A DNA stretch of 64,000 nt from Schistosoma haematobium (Eukaryota > Platyhelminthes > Trematoda > Strigeidida > Schistosomatidae). This document shows positions 1 through 13,400 of this stretch, piece after piece; within the stretch, counting starts at the first letter, position 1, and each line of letters starts with the position of its first letter. Position numbers and translations under genes: made by a program. Below the pieces are notes generated by a model that saw nothing but the letters and a program-made list of their open reading frames with translations, was not told where the DNA came from and ran no database searches. The stretch spans positions 4,480,950 to 4,544,949 of the forward strand of contig NC_067200.1 of assembly GCF_000699445.3 (NCBI RefSeq), written 5' to 3'.

Positions 1-978
1 TAGTGTACACCTACCAACATGGCTCAGTCGACTTGTCAGTGACTTCATTTATTTGTGCCATGTTTTTGTCTTGTCGCCTCTAGCTTTCTTCCAACCTAAT
101 CCTACACCATGAAACATCTCACGTGGGAGCAGTCGGTGTTTGGGCATGTGTAACAAGTGTCCCAGCCATCTCAACTGATGAAGTATCACTACTTCATCAA
201 TTGATTTGCCATCCTTACCTAGTACCCGTTTCCTAACACCTGCATTACTTACTCGGTGTTCCCAGGATATTCGAGCAGTGTTTCGGAGACACCTATGATC
301 AAATACTAGCAACCTACGAATATCATCTACTCTTACCGGCCATGTTTCACTGCCATAAAGTAGGACGGAACGAACTGCTGCACAGTAAACCCGTTCTTTG
401 GTTGGTAGACGGATATTTCGCCTATGCCATAAATGACGCAAGTTGGCAAAAGCTAGTCGAGCCTTCTGTATCCGTGCTGAGATTTCGTCACACACCAGAC
501 CACATGGGCTGATGAGACTCCAAAATAAATGAAGAGGTCGAAATGCTCAACTACTTGACTCCCTATCATTAGTTCGGGTGTCGATGTAACCCAATCCTGA
601 AGCAACATTTTCCATTTGGAGGGGGAGAATCGATTGCCGAACACGCTTGCATTGTTGCTTAGATTAGGCAGAAGATTCTGCATTTTGTCCTCGTCTTTAC
701 CAAATAGAACTATGTCATCGGCATATTCTAAGTCAACAAGTGAATCTCCCGGTAAATGTTCAACTCATGGAAATTTAGATGAGGAAAGTGTTATTTCTAA
801 AAGCACGTCTACGATCATTACCGCTGAAGCCTAGGGTAAATACCACTAAGCCAGGGTACATGCAGTCCAGCACGAAAACAGGTGCATGCATCACTATATA
901 TTTTTGGGTTATGATAATGATCCACAGGTTCACCCACGGAAACCTTGTTACGGATTTTACTTCCTCTAAATAGTCAAA

Positions 979-1566
979 TTAGGTCATCTCAGCATCAGTC
1001 GGGCAGCAAACCCACCACAACGACACCAATCCAACGACCTCGTGAGTGGACAGCCCTGACGAACACCACTTGAGGCAATCAATTCTGATGACAGTTCGCC
1101 ATAAGCTCTCACTCGACCAGTTGTGTCCGGTTAAAGAGCTTTTATATTGGGTAATGTACTTCTTTGGCACTCCTATCAGTGATAAACACTGCCACAGAAC
1201 CTCATAATCAACAGAGTAAAATGCATTAAATGTATTAAGGTCGAGAAATACTACGATTGTGGGGCGTCTGAATGTGTGTCTTTGTTCTAGGACCTGACGT
1301 AGTTTGAATATGTGGTCTATACAACCACGTCCAGGTCGAAAACCAGCCTGGTTTTCTCTAGTCTGCTCTTCACCAGCTTGGGTTAGACGTCGAAGTATTA
1401 TTGAAGCTAATATTTTAGACACTATATTAGTCAAACTGATTCCTCTGTGATTGTCACAAGAGGACTTTTGCCCTTTCTTATAGACTGGCACAATCAGTGA
1501 TTGAGACCAGTCAGATGGGATTACGTCCAGTTCCCAAATTCTACCTAAGACCTCAGTTAATCTCAC
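979..1566 (-). pseudogene. Reverse transcriptase fragment of RTE copy 1
   Basis: An open stretch of 195 codons on the minus strand covers reverse-transcriptase fingers and palm: WSQSLIVPVYKKGQK, DNHRGISLTNIVSKIL, NQAGFRPGRGC and VVFLDL. In the intact sister copy the palm motif continues as KAAFDSID; here it reads NTFNAFYSVD, and the part after it drifts out of frame. The YADD catalytic box is not in this open stretch. It is a remnant and not a host gene. Confidence 0.8.
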
Positions 1567-2275
1567 TGCTAATACTGAACCACCATCCTTAAAAATCTCA
1601 GGAGTAAGCCTGTCAGGGCCTGCTGCTCTCCCTCGCTTCAGATTTCCTATGGCTTTTTCAACTTCGTAAAGAGACGGAGGACCTACATTAACTTGCCATT
1701 CAGGCCGACTGAAGATCGTAGGAAACCGAAGTGTGGCTGGAGGCCAGTTGAACTGATACTTAAAGTGTTCTGCCCATCGATCCAGTCTCCTGGATTAAGA
1801 ATGAATAATATATCCATCTTTTTCTAAGATAGTTTCGCTGAAAATTGGGTTCGTAATACCGGTTTCCTTAGCGATTCTGAACAGCTGTCTACTGTTACTT
1901 ATTGCCGCTGCCTTTTCCATCTCTCTTGTTTTCGCTACCCACCACTGTTCACGATCATTGCGTAGGCTTCTTATCAGCCTGTGCTTAGACTGACTCCGCT
2001 CTTTGTTATGTTCAGAGCCAGATGGGATGAGTTTTAGAGCATCTATCAGTGAGATAGATGCTGCTGTGATCCAGTATTTCTCCCTAATCTTATGGTTTAC
2101 CTTACTAGTAGATATTACTGCTCTTTCCACAGCTTTTCGGATGTCATTTCATGCTGCCTCGGGGTGGGCATCATTTACATGGCTGCCTGACTGTTTTCCT
2201 AGTTGTTCCCGAAATATATTCTTAGCTTGACTATCAATAAATAGAACCCTAAGGGGTTTCCTTGCAGCATCCTTC

Positions 2276-2977
2276 CTACGTCCAGTAAGACTCAGACAAA
2301 TACGCACTGGCACTAGAGCGCCTGTGCTCCAGAATGAGCGACAGTCTTCTATCGAGCCCTCCCATCTGTGGCTGATAGCGATGTGATTTATTTGGGTCCA
2401 ACATCTTTACGAATCCTGGGGTTACCATGTCAAAAAAATGTTTTTCCTTATGCTGAAAGTTGGTGTTTGAAAGAAACAGGTGGCTATCTGAGCATAGCTG
2501 CAACAGTTGGTCGCCATTATCTGTTCTTTGAGCCACCATAAGATCCACCCAGGTGTCTTTCCTTTCCGCTTATTTTACCTAATTGAGCATTTAAGTCACC
2601 GGCCACTATTACTACATCATAGCGCCCAGCTTTTTGGGGAAAGTCGGAAAGCTTTCTGTAAAACTCATCTTTCACATCATCTGAGCTGCAGTCAGTGGGA
2701 GAGTAGGCAGAGACGACGAAAAGGCAATGACGAGTGTCCTTGTTGTTCCGTTTAGTCGGCTAGCGCACAAACGACTGTCTACTGGGATCCGGTCTAAGAG
2801 AGCTAGTTCTGCCCTAGGACTCAATGCTATACCTACGCCAGCGAGGCCACGGGAAGCAACATCAGGGCTTGCAGATACACGAAGTGTGAATCGAGTTGAT
2901 TCTTTATTTTGACATGATGGGGTCAAGTGAATGACACTACTCGGATCCTGTATGCACGTTTCGGAGACGCAGCACAC
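2276..2977 (-). pseudogene. Endonuclease domain remnant of RTE copy 1
   Basis: Two overlapping broken frames on the minus strand (2977-2672 and 2548-2276) give the start and end of an apurinic-endonuclease-like domain: a CCVSETCIQD strand, RGLAGVGIALS, and TDNGDQLLQLCSDSHLFLSN near the end. The middle piece, which should hold the catalytic GDLNA box, is frameshifted. This domain nicks target DNA in functional RTE elements; this copy cannot. Confidence 0.75.
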
Positions 2978-3604
2978 ATCGATGTGCGAGATCCGAAAGT
3001 CCTACCTAAGGAAGCCTGTTGTCCTATTTGGCACAGTGTTCAGGCGTTAAAAGCTTCTATGTGCAGTTTGGAGCGTGGTTTCAGCAGACCAGGAATAACG
3101 TTACGGTACTAGTAGCGTTGCGTCGACTCTGAATCCTTTTTGGTCCTCAGTACAGTAGCTTTTCGCGAAGGCTTCCCCTTTGAGTCTAGAACACCAATAC
3201 CGGCCGCCACTTTATGTATTGTATACTTCAGACATATGTAGTTTACATACATACAGATCAGGCCTCATCACACCATAAAATGGAAAATAAATTATACAAG
3301 ATCAAGTCAAAAGTGGCTATGAGTGTGGTATGCTGTAACTAACAATGTGAAAATAAGTTGAGAATGGTAAATCGCATTGCACTAGCTAATAGGTTGAATG
3401 AAAGCTTATGATAAAAGAAGTATGGATATATATGTATAATCCAGTAGTTACGTAGTGGTTATCCCGTAGGAATATATGTAATAATAGTCCATAAATAATT
3501 CGTAGCAGTACTCATTCATTTTATTCCTTATTAGGATATAACAGTTATCTTATAGTTTTGATTATTCCCGTTTAAGTGAATCGGATTGATCGGAGAGACT
3601 ATAA

Positions 3605-4168
3605 CTTAGGGACGAGCCAATCAGAAGACAGTTAGCATAAAGTAAAAATATATTATAAGAAACTAATGAATTACAGTGTATATTCTTCTTTTACATGATC
3701 TAAAAACTTGTTAGTGTTTGATAAAGTTTCAGAGGTTCTGAATTCATAATGCATACGGTATAGAAACTCGTCCATAGGGTTAGGTTTAGGTTTAGGGTTC
3801 TAGTCTCTCAGTAATCACCTCTTCTCTAAAATCCGCTGTGAACCGATCGTATGTTAGCATCACGTGTTGGACTTGGCCCCGTGACCTTGAAATTGCTCAA
3901 ACGCTTCTGATTGACTCATCCCTAAATTAGGGTCTCGCCGCCCTAACCTAAACCATAGCCCTAACCCTATGGACGAGTTTCTATATCGTATGCATTATGA
4001 ATTCAGATCCTCTTAACCTTTATCAAGCATTAACAAGTTTTTAGATCATGTAAAAGAAGAATATCCACTATAATTCATTAGTTTCTTATCATATATTTTT
4101 ACTTTATGCTAACTGTCTTCTGATTGGCTAATAATTGAAACGCTTCTGATTGGCTTGTCCCTATTGTT
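3605..4168. repeat. Foldback (large inverted repeat) element with TTAGGG-like centre
   Basis: The left arm (about 3605-3790) and right arm (about 3966-4168) are near-perfect reverse complements: the left begins TAGGGACGAGCCAATCAGAAG and the right ends CTTCTGATTGGCTTGTCCCTA. The inner ends carry TAGGGTTAGGTTTAGG on the left and CCTAACCTAAACC on the right. The right arm has an extra copy of the CTTCTGATTGGCT end. No coding sequence is seen. It looks like a foldback or MITE-type DNA repeat and could fold as one long hairpin if transcribed. It ends about 85 bases before a PIGU exon. Confidence 0.75.
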
Positions 4169-4251
4169 GATCAAATCCCTTATGCAATGAAAAACCTCTT
4201 CTATACATTTCACTTTTTCTTTATATACATATCTTTTATTGTTAAAAGCAG

Positions 4252-4403
4252 TTTCCAAGTAAATCGAAAGGAATAATTTCTCGTCTATCTAATCTCCTCC
4301 CATTATTGGTTACTTTCATTGGAAGTTATTCAATTTTATTATGGATTAGTTATATTGTAGAAAATCATGATTGGAGTTTTTTAACATCAGTTTATTGGAA
4401 TAC
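4252..4403 (+). CDS. PIGU: PIGU exon (first in window)
   Basis: The exon opens after GTTAAAAGCAG and closes at AATAC before GTAAGT. It encodes 50 residues plus two bases: a basic loop (FPSKSKG) followed by a long hydrophobic segment and DWSFLTSVYWN. It enters in phase 0 and leaves in phase 2. It corresponds to the region of human PIG-U just before the TPNIGLFWYFFAEMF motif. The acceptor has a weak pyrimidine tract, so its exact left border is slightly uncertain. Confidence 0.8.
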
Positions 4404-7400
4404 GTAAGTATTAAATTCTGTATAATTTCTTTTGATTATTCACAAACATATTGGGGTTTGAATAGATTTTATATTGTTCTGTTGTCAACCTTTCGGTAAA
4501 TGGTTATGATAGTCAATTTTTGTTAATTTATATCTATCCTATGAGGATATATTTCTACTGCACAAGATTTACATATATATATTTTTGAGGGATAATGTGT
4601 TGGTATTTGAGGTGAATTGGACTGTGACCGTTAATACTTAAATGTAGGTACATTTGGTTGATGAGTTCTAAGTAGGACAAGTGCATATACTAATTTCAAT
4701 GCAATCAACGACTAGAAATTATATCAAAGACTGTTTCAAGATATTTTTTTTCTTACCGTATTTGTTATATATACTGTTCGGAGCCCTCGAGAATTCTCTC
4801 ATAAACTAGGAAAAGAGTAGAAATATTCCAACCAGTCAATATTCTATGGAAACTTTGTAGAAAGTTTTAGAAAACGATTTGTATACCCTAGTTGAGCAAT
4901 TACCTATTTTATTGTTAATTTTAATATGTGTTCAGAAGCTCCTAGGATATCAAGGTCACACATAAGCTTGTCAATATCCTTGTTTTCTGTGGCCCAAACT
5001 AACATTGGAAGTTAAGCTTCTTTTTATACTTCAGGTCTCTATATTTTATTCAGGGCTCAGGTTTAGGAGTTTTATGGGGTTGATAAGCAGTTAGGAAATT
5101 ATTGGTAAGCGTCTTAGTACCAGATGTTTCATACACCAGCTAAATGTTCCGTTTTTAACTTCTTTATATGTAATTCAGTAACCAAGTGCAGACCTTTGGA
5201 TAACTTTTATCCTACATTGAATGTTAGTAATTCTATGGTGAAAAAGAACTCAAATGGAGACAACCAATTGATTGCTTGGGGCAAAATTACAGAGTTCTTT
5301 CGTAAAATGTGAAAACCGTACATAAAATACTTCATTTGCGAATCTCCCATCAGTTGTTGTTTACATCCTTCATGATTTTTCCAATTGTCGATTCCTTTAT
5401 ATTTCCCTCCCTATTTTCTCCGGTTCAATCTTCTTAACCTTGTTTTGACAGGCATTCCACGTCCGATTGGTGTTACATACTACTTATTTCTGTCGACATA
5501 TTTAGCACTGATATGATCCAATAAAAAGTCAAAATTAGATTGTTCTACTCATCATGATTTTTGTTCAACAGTACTTCCGTTTGCATTAAATGTGATAACC
5601 TAGTGTAGTGTTTTTTTTCCCGTATGATATTTTATTCTGTATAATATACGATATTGTTTTATTAAATTAACATGAACTAGGCTCAGCATGACATGCAACA
5701 TATTATTTGTTATAACGCTAAGTACTTTTCATGTAAGTAATTTCATCCTAATTAATAACCAAATGAGTTTACAATGGATATATATCTATTGAGTATACTT
5801 TCGACTAGGATCGTCGTCGTGTTTTGGTGGTAATAAATCCTAACTTGTACCAGTCTTAGAGTTCTTACTTTGCGTCGTGAGAATTGCAATGGTTCCTCGT
5901 TTTGCAAGTAGAATAATAAGCGATTCCGAAATAACAATTGGCGATGCAGTCAACAGTCGACCACCAGTCACAACTAGCACTCACCACAGTACTACCAAAT
6001 TACCCAAGCCGAATTAGATGACCCAAGCTTCAAAGCTGTAGTCTAGTGGCTGATAGTTACGTACCTTGACCATCAAGCTAACGCTCATTAAAACTATATG
6101 ATACTCCCGCTCTCTCATATACACAAGAACAGATAAAAATATCTTACAACGATCATTACTTGTGTTCTGATTGTTGATTGAAGATCAAGGAACTGTAGGT
6201 ATCTGGACTGTAGCTACTAACTTGATGTGGTCGTCGTACTTGCCTGTCATGATGACTCAAACGAACTATATTAGGTAGAATACGTGTACCTTTAGGTTGA
6301 ACCATTCTAGATAGGTCGTTTGGAGAACAGTAAGGCTAAAAGCACCAACCTAATGTCCGACGGAGAAGTCGTACTACTGACTGAACTGTGGTGTGATAGT
6401 AGAAAGGCGTTCTACTTGAGCAACTAGCATTTACAGCTATGCTCTCATATCACAAAGGGGTTAGAAAAGATCGAATGAAAGCATGTCACATCTCACCTTA
6501 CCCCGCTGATATCCGTCCTGGACGGTCAGATCTTTCAACGATCATTATTTTTATTCTGATTGGGGATTCAAGATCATGAAGTTGTGTATAGTCTTAAGCA
6601 GTTGTCCCTAGGGCTCTGCAGTCAAACTTCCAAGTCACCAAGACCACCACTACCTCAGTATCCTCAGAAGGTTCCTTAAGAAGAAATTTCCTTCTACGGT
6701 GTGGAAAACTAAGAAGTGACAATCGGGCTATTACCTCTAATCAACAGTCAAGATAATCTTGAGGGGCTAGCATTTTGAACGTTCCTATATCAGTATAAAT
6801 CGTTGGACACCGCGCATCATAACGAATTATCGTTGACTTGTTAAATCATGTTATTAATGATGTAAATTCATTGTTAGCTGATATTCCACTTTCTTTTTAG
6901 TATCATTGTAGCTGATTGTACACCTCAAATGGGTATCTTTTGGTACATGTTTGTTGAAATGTTTGATCATTTCAGTGAGTTTTTCACATGGGTTTTCCAA
7001 CTACTTATTTTCAGCATAGTAGTTGGCTTGACAATTAAATTCAAGTAGGTGAATATATTTCGTTTTGAAATAACAATAATAATCGTAATGAATCTGTAAT
7101 ATCTTGTTGTTATAATTTTATAAAAGAGTTTTCCTATTTCGGCCCATAATCCAATCGTTGCTTTCTTACTAGTAAATAAAATCTAATTGTATTGACAACC
7201 AAGTTATGATAAACGTGGTTTCGTTAAATGTTTGATTCATTACTTGTTATGTGTGGCGACGGGGTGAAAAAAATTCTGAACCTTCAATCTTCAAATTAAC
7301 GAATCAAGGTCAGCCTGTAATTGGACAAAATTCAGTGTAATTATTTCGAGCAATCAGCATGAAAAATTCTCGCCGGTGTCATTCAACGACATTGATTGTT

Positions 7401-10400
7401 AATTAGTCATACAGTGAGTGGTTCGGTGAACGCTAAGTAGTTGAACATTTTTCTATGATCGACTACAGCCTCTCATAAAACTGATGTTCATGATCTCCAC
7501 TTCTTTTATTGGTCGACTCACAGCAGTGCATAACATTCATTGTGGTCCTATCCTTTTTTGTGAAGGATTGTTTGATGGTCTTCGGTGCATGAGATTCATA
7601 TACCATTGGCGCTTTTCGTGCGTCTTTGCAGAGGATCAGGACAACCACTCGCATTTATAGATATTTCCATTACTAAAATGCAATAGGACGTCTCCCGAAG
7701 TTAATCTTTTCTGTCCAGCTTTGCTCCGATGTGTTTTACTTATTCCAAGCATCACCTGGTTGTATTCAATTATCAATCAGAATACTATATGAACAATCAA
7801 GTAGTATTACTAGGCGTTCACACAAGAAAAGTATGACTGGCTTTAAGTGGAATGTATTAACTTGTGCTTGATAAAGGAATTTGAAAACGACTCAAATTTT
7901 TAAAAAAAATATTTGTCACAATGGGACATTGATTAAGATCAGTTGCAGATCCATTAAAAGCCATCTATGAGGACCAACGTCGGATTTTCATTAACAAGAA
8001 TCTATGTTTGTCGCAATTCAACTGTCAAATATCATATAACTGGACCTAAATAAAATGGTTTTTCAATATCTCGAAGAAAAACACTTTTCAAGTACCAGCT
8101 TCAGTTGTTATAAAAAGCACTAAAATATTAAATAGGGATAGTGGAAAGCTGTAGTTTTCCTGTTTTTGACAATATATACTCATGAATTTTTCAGTTTACG
8201 GTCAAGACATACTACTGTCAAATTTAATTAATGTTTATTAAGACTATTTGATTTTATCTGAAATCAATTTTCGTAATTATTGTTCATATGCTCCCATTCT
8301 TTATATCTCTATTTATGCTAATTAGTCGAAATCCATTATATACATGCCTTGTTATATCATTTGTTATCAATGTATTACAACCATATCACAATATTGGAGA
8401 ACTTGGCCTCTTAATATCTATCCTACCAATGTGGAGTCATCTGTTAAATCGTGAGTTTTCCATACAAGCTGAAATTTACACAAACATATTCAATGTTCAC
8501 TAAGTGTAGCGTACCCAGTTATAAATAAATAATATATTTGTAATATCCCAATGAGTAGAAAATTAGATTTTCTGACGTTTCGTGACTTAATGTAAGTCAC
8601 TTCTTCAGAGAATAAATAACCAAATTAAAATTAATCCAAGTTTAAATAGTACGCAGTTATGTTTTAGATTACGTAGTAGATGAGTGTTAGAGGTTTCCGT
8701 GTAAACAATCTCATTTATAACCCCAAATTTTACCATATTTATCTCTTTTATCTCTGATGTGTGCATTAAACTCACCTAAATATAGATTTTCTAAGCAATT
8801 CCCTCAACTGCCAAACACAGCCTTGGCGTGCCCATAGTCATAATAAGTAGACTATATCAGCAAGAAAACTGTATCTGTCAGCAAATACTGTTCTACATAG
8901 GTTCGAATATTAATTTATTCTTATTGAGTAGACAACATATCTGTAACTAAGATTACTTCTAAGAAATATTATAATGTTGATGAAATTCCAGAGCTGTCAC
9001 CTTATCCTTCAAAGTCATACAGTGAATAGTAATTCGAAAGGGATATAATGTAAAAATAATTCAGTAATATATTTAAAGTTAGCCAAGCTACATGTAACTT
9101 AATTAAAGAAAGTTGAGATTGAAAAATTGCGTCACCATAAGAGAGAAGGTTTTACTCAACCATATTTGATAAAAGGAGAATATGATATCGAAAATTTTCC
9201 ATTTTCAATAAAGAATATTCAAAAAGTGTTGCTGATAATCCTATGCCTCACTAGGAATTTTATAAGGAATTTCAAAGTATGTATGTATAATGAATTCGTT
9301 CGAATCAAAGTTAGGTTAAAATATTAAATGGAGTAATGTAACAGCGAAACAATCCTTGACATCACCTATCTCACCACCTTGTTAAAGCCGAAAACAGACT
9401 ATAGTAAAATGACCAGAATTTTTAGCCAGAGATGTTGAACAAATATATAACCTTCTAGCCTGTTGTTAAATTTTCCTAATGTTTGAGGACCATTGAAGAC
9501 CTAATTAAATATTCTGTGAAAATGCAATGGGAGTGGGAAAATGTAGCTTGTGAAATTATTTATGATGGTTAAAACGCTTTGTTCAGTGACTTGACGAGGT
9601 TTGTAAAAAGACGGTCTAGTTTAGCTGACACCAGATACAAACTACGTGTCAATATAAATCTGACCAGCTGTGATAATATGGATTCTTGTATTATGAAAAA
9701 GTAATTTAATGCGGATTATCATAATCCTGTAGTCTGACAATAGGGCTATCAGGGACGACATTAGTTGGTCAATGGTCACTCACTTGTAAAGTGGTTAACA
9801 TGAAATTTCATTCTGTAGACTCTACGTCCTCAATTAGGACGAAGGGTCGAAGGATTCGGTACACCACGTAGAATAGGTTCAACAACACTTCCTATGGCGT
9901 CATGATGCCTCTTACAGGTTGTGGCCTTCGCAAAAGTTGAACCTGAAAGTGTTAGATTGTTGATAGAATGCCACATACCTGAGATGCATTAGGCGGAAAA
10001 AAAGAGTAATGATAGTACCTAATAATTTTCATTCTTTAGTAACTTTGCTTAAGTGGACTAAATGTTTCATGTGAAGTTAGTGGAAGTATTTAAAACCCTG
10101 AATGATTGCACTCAGGAAAAAATAATAAAATAAATAGTGGGCTGAGTGTTATGTGTTTCAACTGTTATTTAAATGTAGCAAAATGGCCAGTATAGAAAGC
10201 AAGGCTTTTGCGACTCGATACAATAAAAATGATATTCCAAACGTTTTCCGAATCCAACTAAATTATTCCGGAAGAAACGAATAAAACAGTATTCCTTAAC
10301 GATCTAGCGATTGTTTACTATATAATCAAAAGCTGAATATATGCAAAACACTACATCCAGCTGACTCATCATCGTCCGCTATATCGGTGCACCTAGAAGT

Positions 10401-13400
10401 CTGTTGTCAAAAGTTACAGTTGAATTGATAAACTGTTTCCCACGATCGAGGCGTCAGAGCTATGTGATTAAAGACAATGTTCAAGATGTACGAAACGCGG
10501 ATTTGAATCCCGCAGATACATCTTATTGATGAGCTCCAACTGATACGAAGCCTAGTTAAAATACAGTTTCCCTTTAAGGACCAACTAACATTTCAACTTG
10601 TATTATCTTCAGACACGTTTGTCATTCTCTGTTTTCACCACTTTCTCCTTCTTTGCTTACTATATTTTTCTTATACAGAAACTCGAATGATGTTTATTTC
10701 GGCGTGTTGCTTGTTGACTGCATTGTTTCTTAGTCCATTATTTCATTATATTTGGTTGCAACCGGGTACTGGAAATGCGAATTTCTATTTCGCTGCATCG
10801 TTGGTGCATGCATTTGGACAGGTAAGTGAAAAACCAATCAGATCATTTCAAACTTAACTGATCAGCTAATATTAAACAATATCATGTTTCTCTAGCCGTT
10901 TAGTGCTAGTTGCGTCAGTTTGACGAGTAGCTGTATTGCAACTGTATCGGCAAAATCCAGTTGGCACTAATGAACCACACAAATTTGACGTTGAGCACTA
11001 TTGAGTAATCGATCAGTTGTAAATATCTCAATGCTAGTGGAAGTTAATTGGGTCCCTAATGGCTCAGTACTGTAAAGCTGTTCGGTGCCAGTTCGAATCT
11101 CGCAAGGACCATCAGTTTTCCCAAGACTACTAATGAGCTCTTCTGATGAGGATCAACTAGCGTGTTACCTACTTTCAGGCTTTCATCCTGACTCCCTAAG
11201 ACCTAATGTCCATACATTAATTCTGTACAAAACAGAAAAGTGAAAATGATATGAATCCAACATTAACACAATCGGTTTATACTTTATAGCGATGAAGAAT
11301 TCACAGAAAGATGGCACGAAAATCTACAAAGAAATTTTAACGCATAATCTGACATGTCAAATGCACATATATTAAGTTGAAGAACTTGGCTAGGTTAGAT
11401 GTTATAGTCAAATCTGAACTTATCAGAAATTGACCTACTCAACCGGTATGTGAAATCAATAGATTAAGGCTAGTTGTAGAAACCAAGACACGCTTATTGT
11501 CCTGTTTCGAATTCGTCAATTTCATGAACTTTACTGGATTGTAATATTAATGTTAACATTGGGATTCAAACACAATGACTGATTAAAATTCAATGGAGAA
11601 TACTTATAACTGGATAAATGAAACTCTTAGTATTTATGATATAAATATCATATTCATTAAATATGTTATTAACTCAATGGATCCAGTAGCTTAATGGATA
11701 TATACGTTGGACATTTGACAGTCAGTCAGTCAGTAACAACGTAGAACTTCGTACGTACGTACATCAGTTCGAGTTGCCACACCACATTAGCACAGAGATG
11801 CACTTGTCGATTCAAATCCCGTAGTGGTAGAGGTAATAAGAGTATAAGCAGTAATCAGGAAGATTAGGGTTTGGAGATGTTATTTAAAGAGTATAATCCA
11901 GTGAAAGAAATTTGGAAAGAGGAAAAAAGAAAGGGACATGAAGAATTCAGAAGATTAGAATTTGGGAGAACACAAAGTGTGTATGTACCTGCGCCATTGC
12001 AAACGATTTTGAGCCATGTCATTCAGGGTCTCTAACCATCGGTTGCTGTCATCTCGCGGTCCCCAACCAGGTAGTCTACACCTACCAACATGACTCAGTT
12101 CACTTGTCAGTGACTTCATGGACTTGTGCCATGTTTTGGTTTGGCCGCCCCTAGATTTCTTCCAACCTACTCCTATACCACTGAACATAGCACGTCGAGG
12201 CAGTCGGTCGTTGGCCATACGTAACACGTGTCCCAGCCATCTCAACTGATGAAGTTTCACTACTTCATCAATTGATTTGCCATCCTTATCTAGTACCCGT
12301 TTCCTAACAACTGCGTTACTTACTCCATGGTCCCATGATATACGAGCAATGTTTCGAAGACACCTATGATCAAATACTAGTAACCTACGGATATCCTCTA
12401 CTCTTACCGGCCATGTTTCACTGCCATAAAGTAGGACGGAACGAACTGCTGCACAGTAAACCCGTCCTTTGGTTGATAGACGGATATCTCACCTACGCCA
12501 TAAATGACGCAAGTTGGCAAAAGCTAGTCGAGCCTTCTGTATCCGTGCTGAGATTCCGTCACACACCAGACCACAAGGGTTGATGAGACTTCCAAGATAA
12601 GTGAAGCGGTCGACACACTCAACTACTTCACTCCCTATCACTAGTTCGGGTGTCGATGTAACCCAATCCTGAAGCAACATTTTGCATTTCGAGGGAGAGA
12701 ATCGCATCCCGAACATGCTTGCATTGTTGCTTAGAGTGGTCAGAAGACTCTGCATTTTTTCAGCGTCTTCACCAAATAAAACTATGTCATCAGCATATTC
12801 TAAGTCATTAACCTCCTGGTAGAAGTTCAACCCCTGTATATTTAGATGAGGAGAGTGTCATCTCTAAAAGTACGTCAATGACAAAGTTGAACAAGAATGG
12901 GGAGAGTGGACAGCCCTGACGAGCACCACTTGAGGTGATCAATTCTGATGACAGTTCGCCATAAGCACTCACTCTACCAGTTGTGTTCGAGTAGAGAGCC
13001 TTTATAAGGTTAATGTACTTCTTTGGTACTCCTTTCAGTGACAAACACTGCCATAGAACCTCACGATCAATAGAGTCGAATGCCGCCTTAAGGTCGAGAA
13101 ATACTACCATTGTGGGGCGTCTGAATGTGTGTCTGTGTTCTAGAACCTGACGTAGTGTGAATATCTGATCTATACAACCACGTCCAGGTCGAAAACCAGC
13201 CTGGTTTTCTCTAGTTTGCTCTTCACCAGCTTGGGTTAGACGTCGAAGTATTATTGAAGCTAATATTTTAGACACTATATTAGTCAAACTGATTCCTCTG
13301 TGATTGTCACAAGAGGACTTTTGCCCTTTCTTATAGACTAGCACAATCAGTGATTGAGACCAGTCAGATGGGATTACGTCCAGTTCCCAAATTCTACCTA

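Larger units (their letters stand above)
1..3560 (-). mobile_element. Decayed RTE-type non-LTR retrotransposon copy 1
   Basis: Read on the minus strand this is an RTE-clade element in its usual order: a 5' leader (about 3560-3120), an apurinic-type endonuclease domain (about 2980-2280), a linker, reverse transcriptase (about 1800-700) and a C-terminal tail running off the left edge. Visible marks are CCVSETCIQDPSSV at the endonuclease start, NQAGFRPGRGCIDHIF and VVFLDL in the reverse transcriptase, and FSPSKWKMLLQDW further on. The frame is broken many times by shifts and stops, so no full protein can be made. Compared with copy 2 (11722-14160) it carries about 150 extra bases near 830-1000 in the place of the region before the catalytic YADD box. 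The leader at 3120-3500 recurs at 29360-29760. Family assignment to RTE is firm; the named subfamily (SR2/SR3/Perere-like) is not. Confidence 0.85.
8451..10678 (+). other. PIGU intron with decayed repeats
   Basis: Apart from the Penelope-type fragment at 8520-8640 and the SINE remnant near 10440-10560, this intron shows only AT-rich sequence. No coding similarity is recognisable. Confidence 0.5.

Noticed and set aside
3778..3806. Interstitial telomere or chromosome-fusion scar
   Set aside because: Only a few imperfect TTAGG(G) units are present and they are mirrored in the foldback arms, so they belong to that repeat.
8288..8503. An independent small membrane protein starting at ATG 8288
   Set aside because: The frame includes a PIGU exon; the acceptor at 8325 gives an exact phase and homology match and the upstream part is intron.
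11051..11110. A possible functional tRNA gene (A box, B box and paired ends)
   Set aside because: Only 60 bases between the paired ends, no proper anticodon arm and no terminator; better read as a tRNA-derived SINE head.
11110..11170. A hammerhead after the tRNA-like head (CTTCTGATGAGGATC)
   Set aside because: No GAAA box or stem II can be found at the needed distance.
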